6,049 nt of DNA from contig SFGO01000118.1 of NCBI GenBank assembly GCA_004556545.1, positions 1 to 6,049 of the forward strand, in the 5' to 3' direction. The notes beneath the pieces are model-generated. The model was not told the origin of the DNA. It worked only from the letters and a program-made list of their open reading frames with translations, and did not search any database. This document shows, in pieces, positions 5,767-6,049 of this stretch. Origin of the DNA: Clostridiales bacterium. Lineage in GTDB: Bacteria; Bacillota; Clostridia; Christensenellales; Aristaeellaceae. How positions within the stretch are numbered: the first letter of the stretch is position 1; each line of letters starts with the position of its first letter. The position numbers and the translations under genes are program-made.

Positions 5767-5800
5767 AAACCCTCTGTGACGGAAGTTCACAGAGGGTTTT
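5767..5800 (+). terminator. Intrinsic terminator of the dnaJ end
   Basis: AAACCCTCTGTGA (5767-5779) pairs perfectly over 13 bases with 5787-5799 around a seven-base loop and ends in TTTT. It begins seven bases after the dnaJ stop codon. The T-run is short and partly inside the stem, but the stem is long and perfect, so it is very probably the end of the operon. Confidence 0.9.
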
Positions 5801-5992
5801 CAGCCTGTCGAAAAACCCCAAGTTGGCCGCTGTTGCCCGCAAACAGCGCTTTGCGGCCCACCCCGCCATGCGTGGCGGGCTTCGAACTGCGGTAGCCCTT
5901 CGGGCTGTCCTCGTCCTCGGTGCTGCGCACCCTTATGCTGGTTTGCGGGGAAAGTGCTGCGGCACAAAGGTTAGGGGCTCTGTTCCGCAACC
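5801..5992. repeat. Interspersed repeat, copy B (long form)
   Basis: This copy begins directly after the T-run of the dnaJ terminator. Its outer parts (5801-5850 and 5935-5980, fading to about 5992) match copy A (121-229) at about 92% over the 96 aligned bases. Compared with copy A it carries 84 additional bases (5851-5934). The hairpin that ends copy A (GGGGC-TCC-GCCCC) is broken here by C-to-T changes (GGGGCTCTGTTCC). The minus-strand open frame across it (5787-6023) is repeat-derived and not a credible gene. Confidence 0.7.
5851..5934. repeat. 84-bp block with three hairpins inside copy B
   Basis: Three perfect stems lie side by side: CCCGCCA-TGCG-TGGCGGG (5862-5879), AGCCC-TTC-GGGCT (5894-5906) and GGTGC-TGC-GCACC (5919-5931). 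The block is missing from copy A at the exactly corresponding point (between 170 and 171). I see no target-site duplication that would prove insertion; deletion from copy A is equally possible. Confidence 0.6.
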
Positions 5993-6004
5993 TCAATCGT
6001 CGTC

Positions 6005-6024
6005 TTTGGCACTGCCGTGCCAAA
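6005..6024. repeat. Palindrome near the window end
   Basis: TTTGGCAC (6005-6012) pairs perfectly with GTGCCAAA (6017-6024) around TGCC. It lies just past repeat copy B and has no T-tract. A further short inverted repeat, TGAC-GGCT-GTCA, touches the window edge (6038-6049). Both look like parts of the same repeat-rich spacer; no gene is visible here. Confidence 0.4.
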
Positions 6025-6049
6025 TCCTCGTTTCGGTTGACGGCTGTCA

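Noticed and set aside
4485..5768. Long minus-strand open frame (427 codons) opposite dnaJ
   Set aside because: It is antisense to an intact dnaJ and has alanine-rich shadow composition with no recognisable domain.
5851..5934. tRNA-like element suggested by a TTCGAA sequence next to a stem
   Set aside because: There is no acceptor stem, anticodon arm or D-arm that can be assembled; the stems are independent short hairpins.

Overview
The window carries a complete class I heat-shock operon of Firmicutes type, in the order hrcA-grpE-dnaK-dnaJ, all on the + strand. A consensus vegetative promoter and a perfect CIRCE operator lie ahead of hrcA, and a strong intrinsic terminator follows dnaJ. The CIRCE/HrcA control, the gene order, the AGGAGG-type ribosome binding sites and a DnaK lacking the extra nucleotide-binding-domain segment of proteobacterial DnaK all point to a Firmicute. 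The GC-rich, palindrome-rich interspersed repeats between genes suggest a gut Clostridia lineage (Oscillospiraceae/Faecalibacterium-like). The lineage below phylum is inference only.

Layout. Positions 1-27 (- strand) hold the first nine codons of a divergent gene, with its own Shine-Dalgarno site and a consensus extended -10 box. Positions 60-412 contain no credible gene. They hold a bidirectional terminator-like hairpin, a long imperfect hairpin, one copy of an interspersed repeat (copy A) and a run of near-perfect palindromes. Positions 413-508 are AT-rich and hold nothing firm beyond a small inverted repeat (466-482). The promoter is at 509-537 and CIRCE at 546-572, followed by hrcA (615-1643), grpE (1649-2275) and dnaK (2354-4174). 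A 457-bp gap then separates dnaK from dnaJ. It contains four tandem copies of a 77-bp unit and two hairpins. dnaJ (4632-5759) and its terminator (5767-5800) follow. The window closes with a second copy (copy B) of the interspersed repeat, which carries an extra 84-bp block of three hairpins.

How the genes work together. HrcA binds CIRCE and represses the operon, including its own gene. DnaK (Hsp70) is the ATP-driven folding machine, DnaJ (Hsp40) delivers substrates and stimulates ATP hydrolysis, and GrpE exchanges ADP for ATP. All four proteins look intact and ordinary.

I found no undescribed protein system. The unusual material is non-coding: the alternating 77-bp array inside the operon, the direct repeats flanking the operon, and palindromes whose two arms change together.
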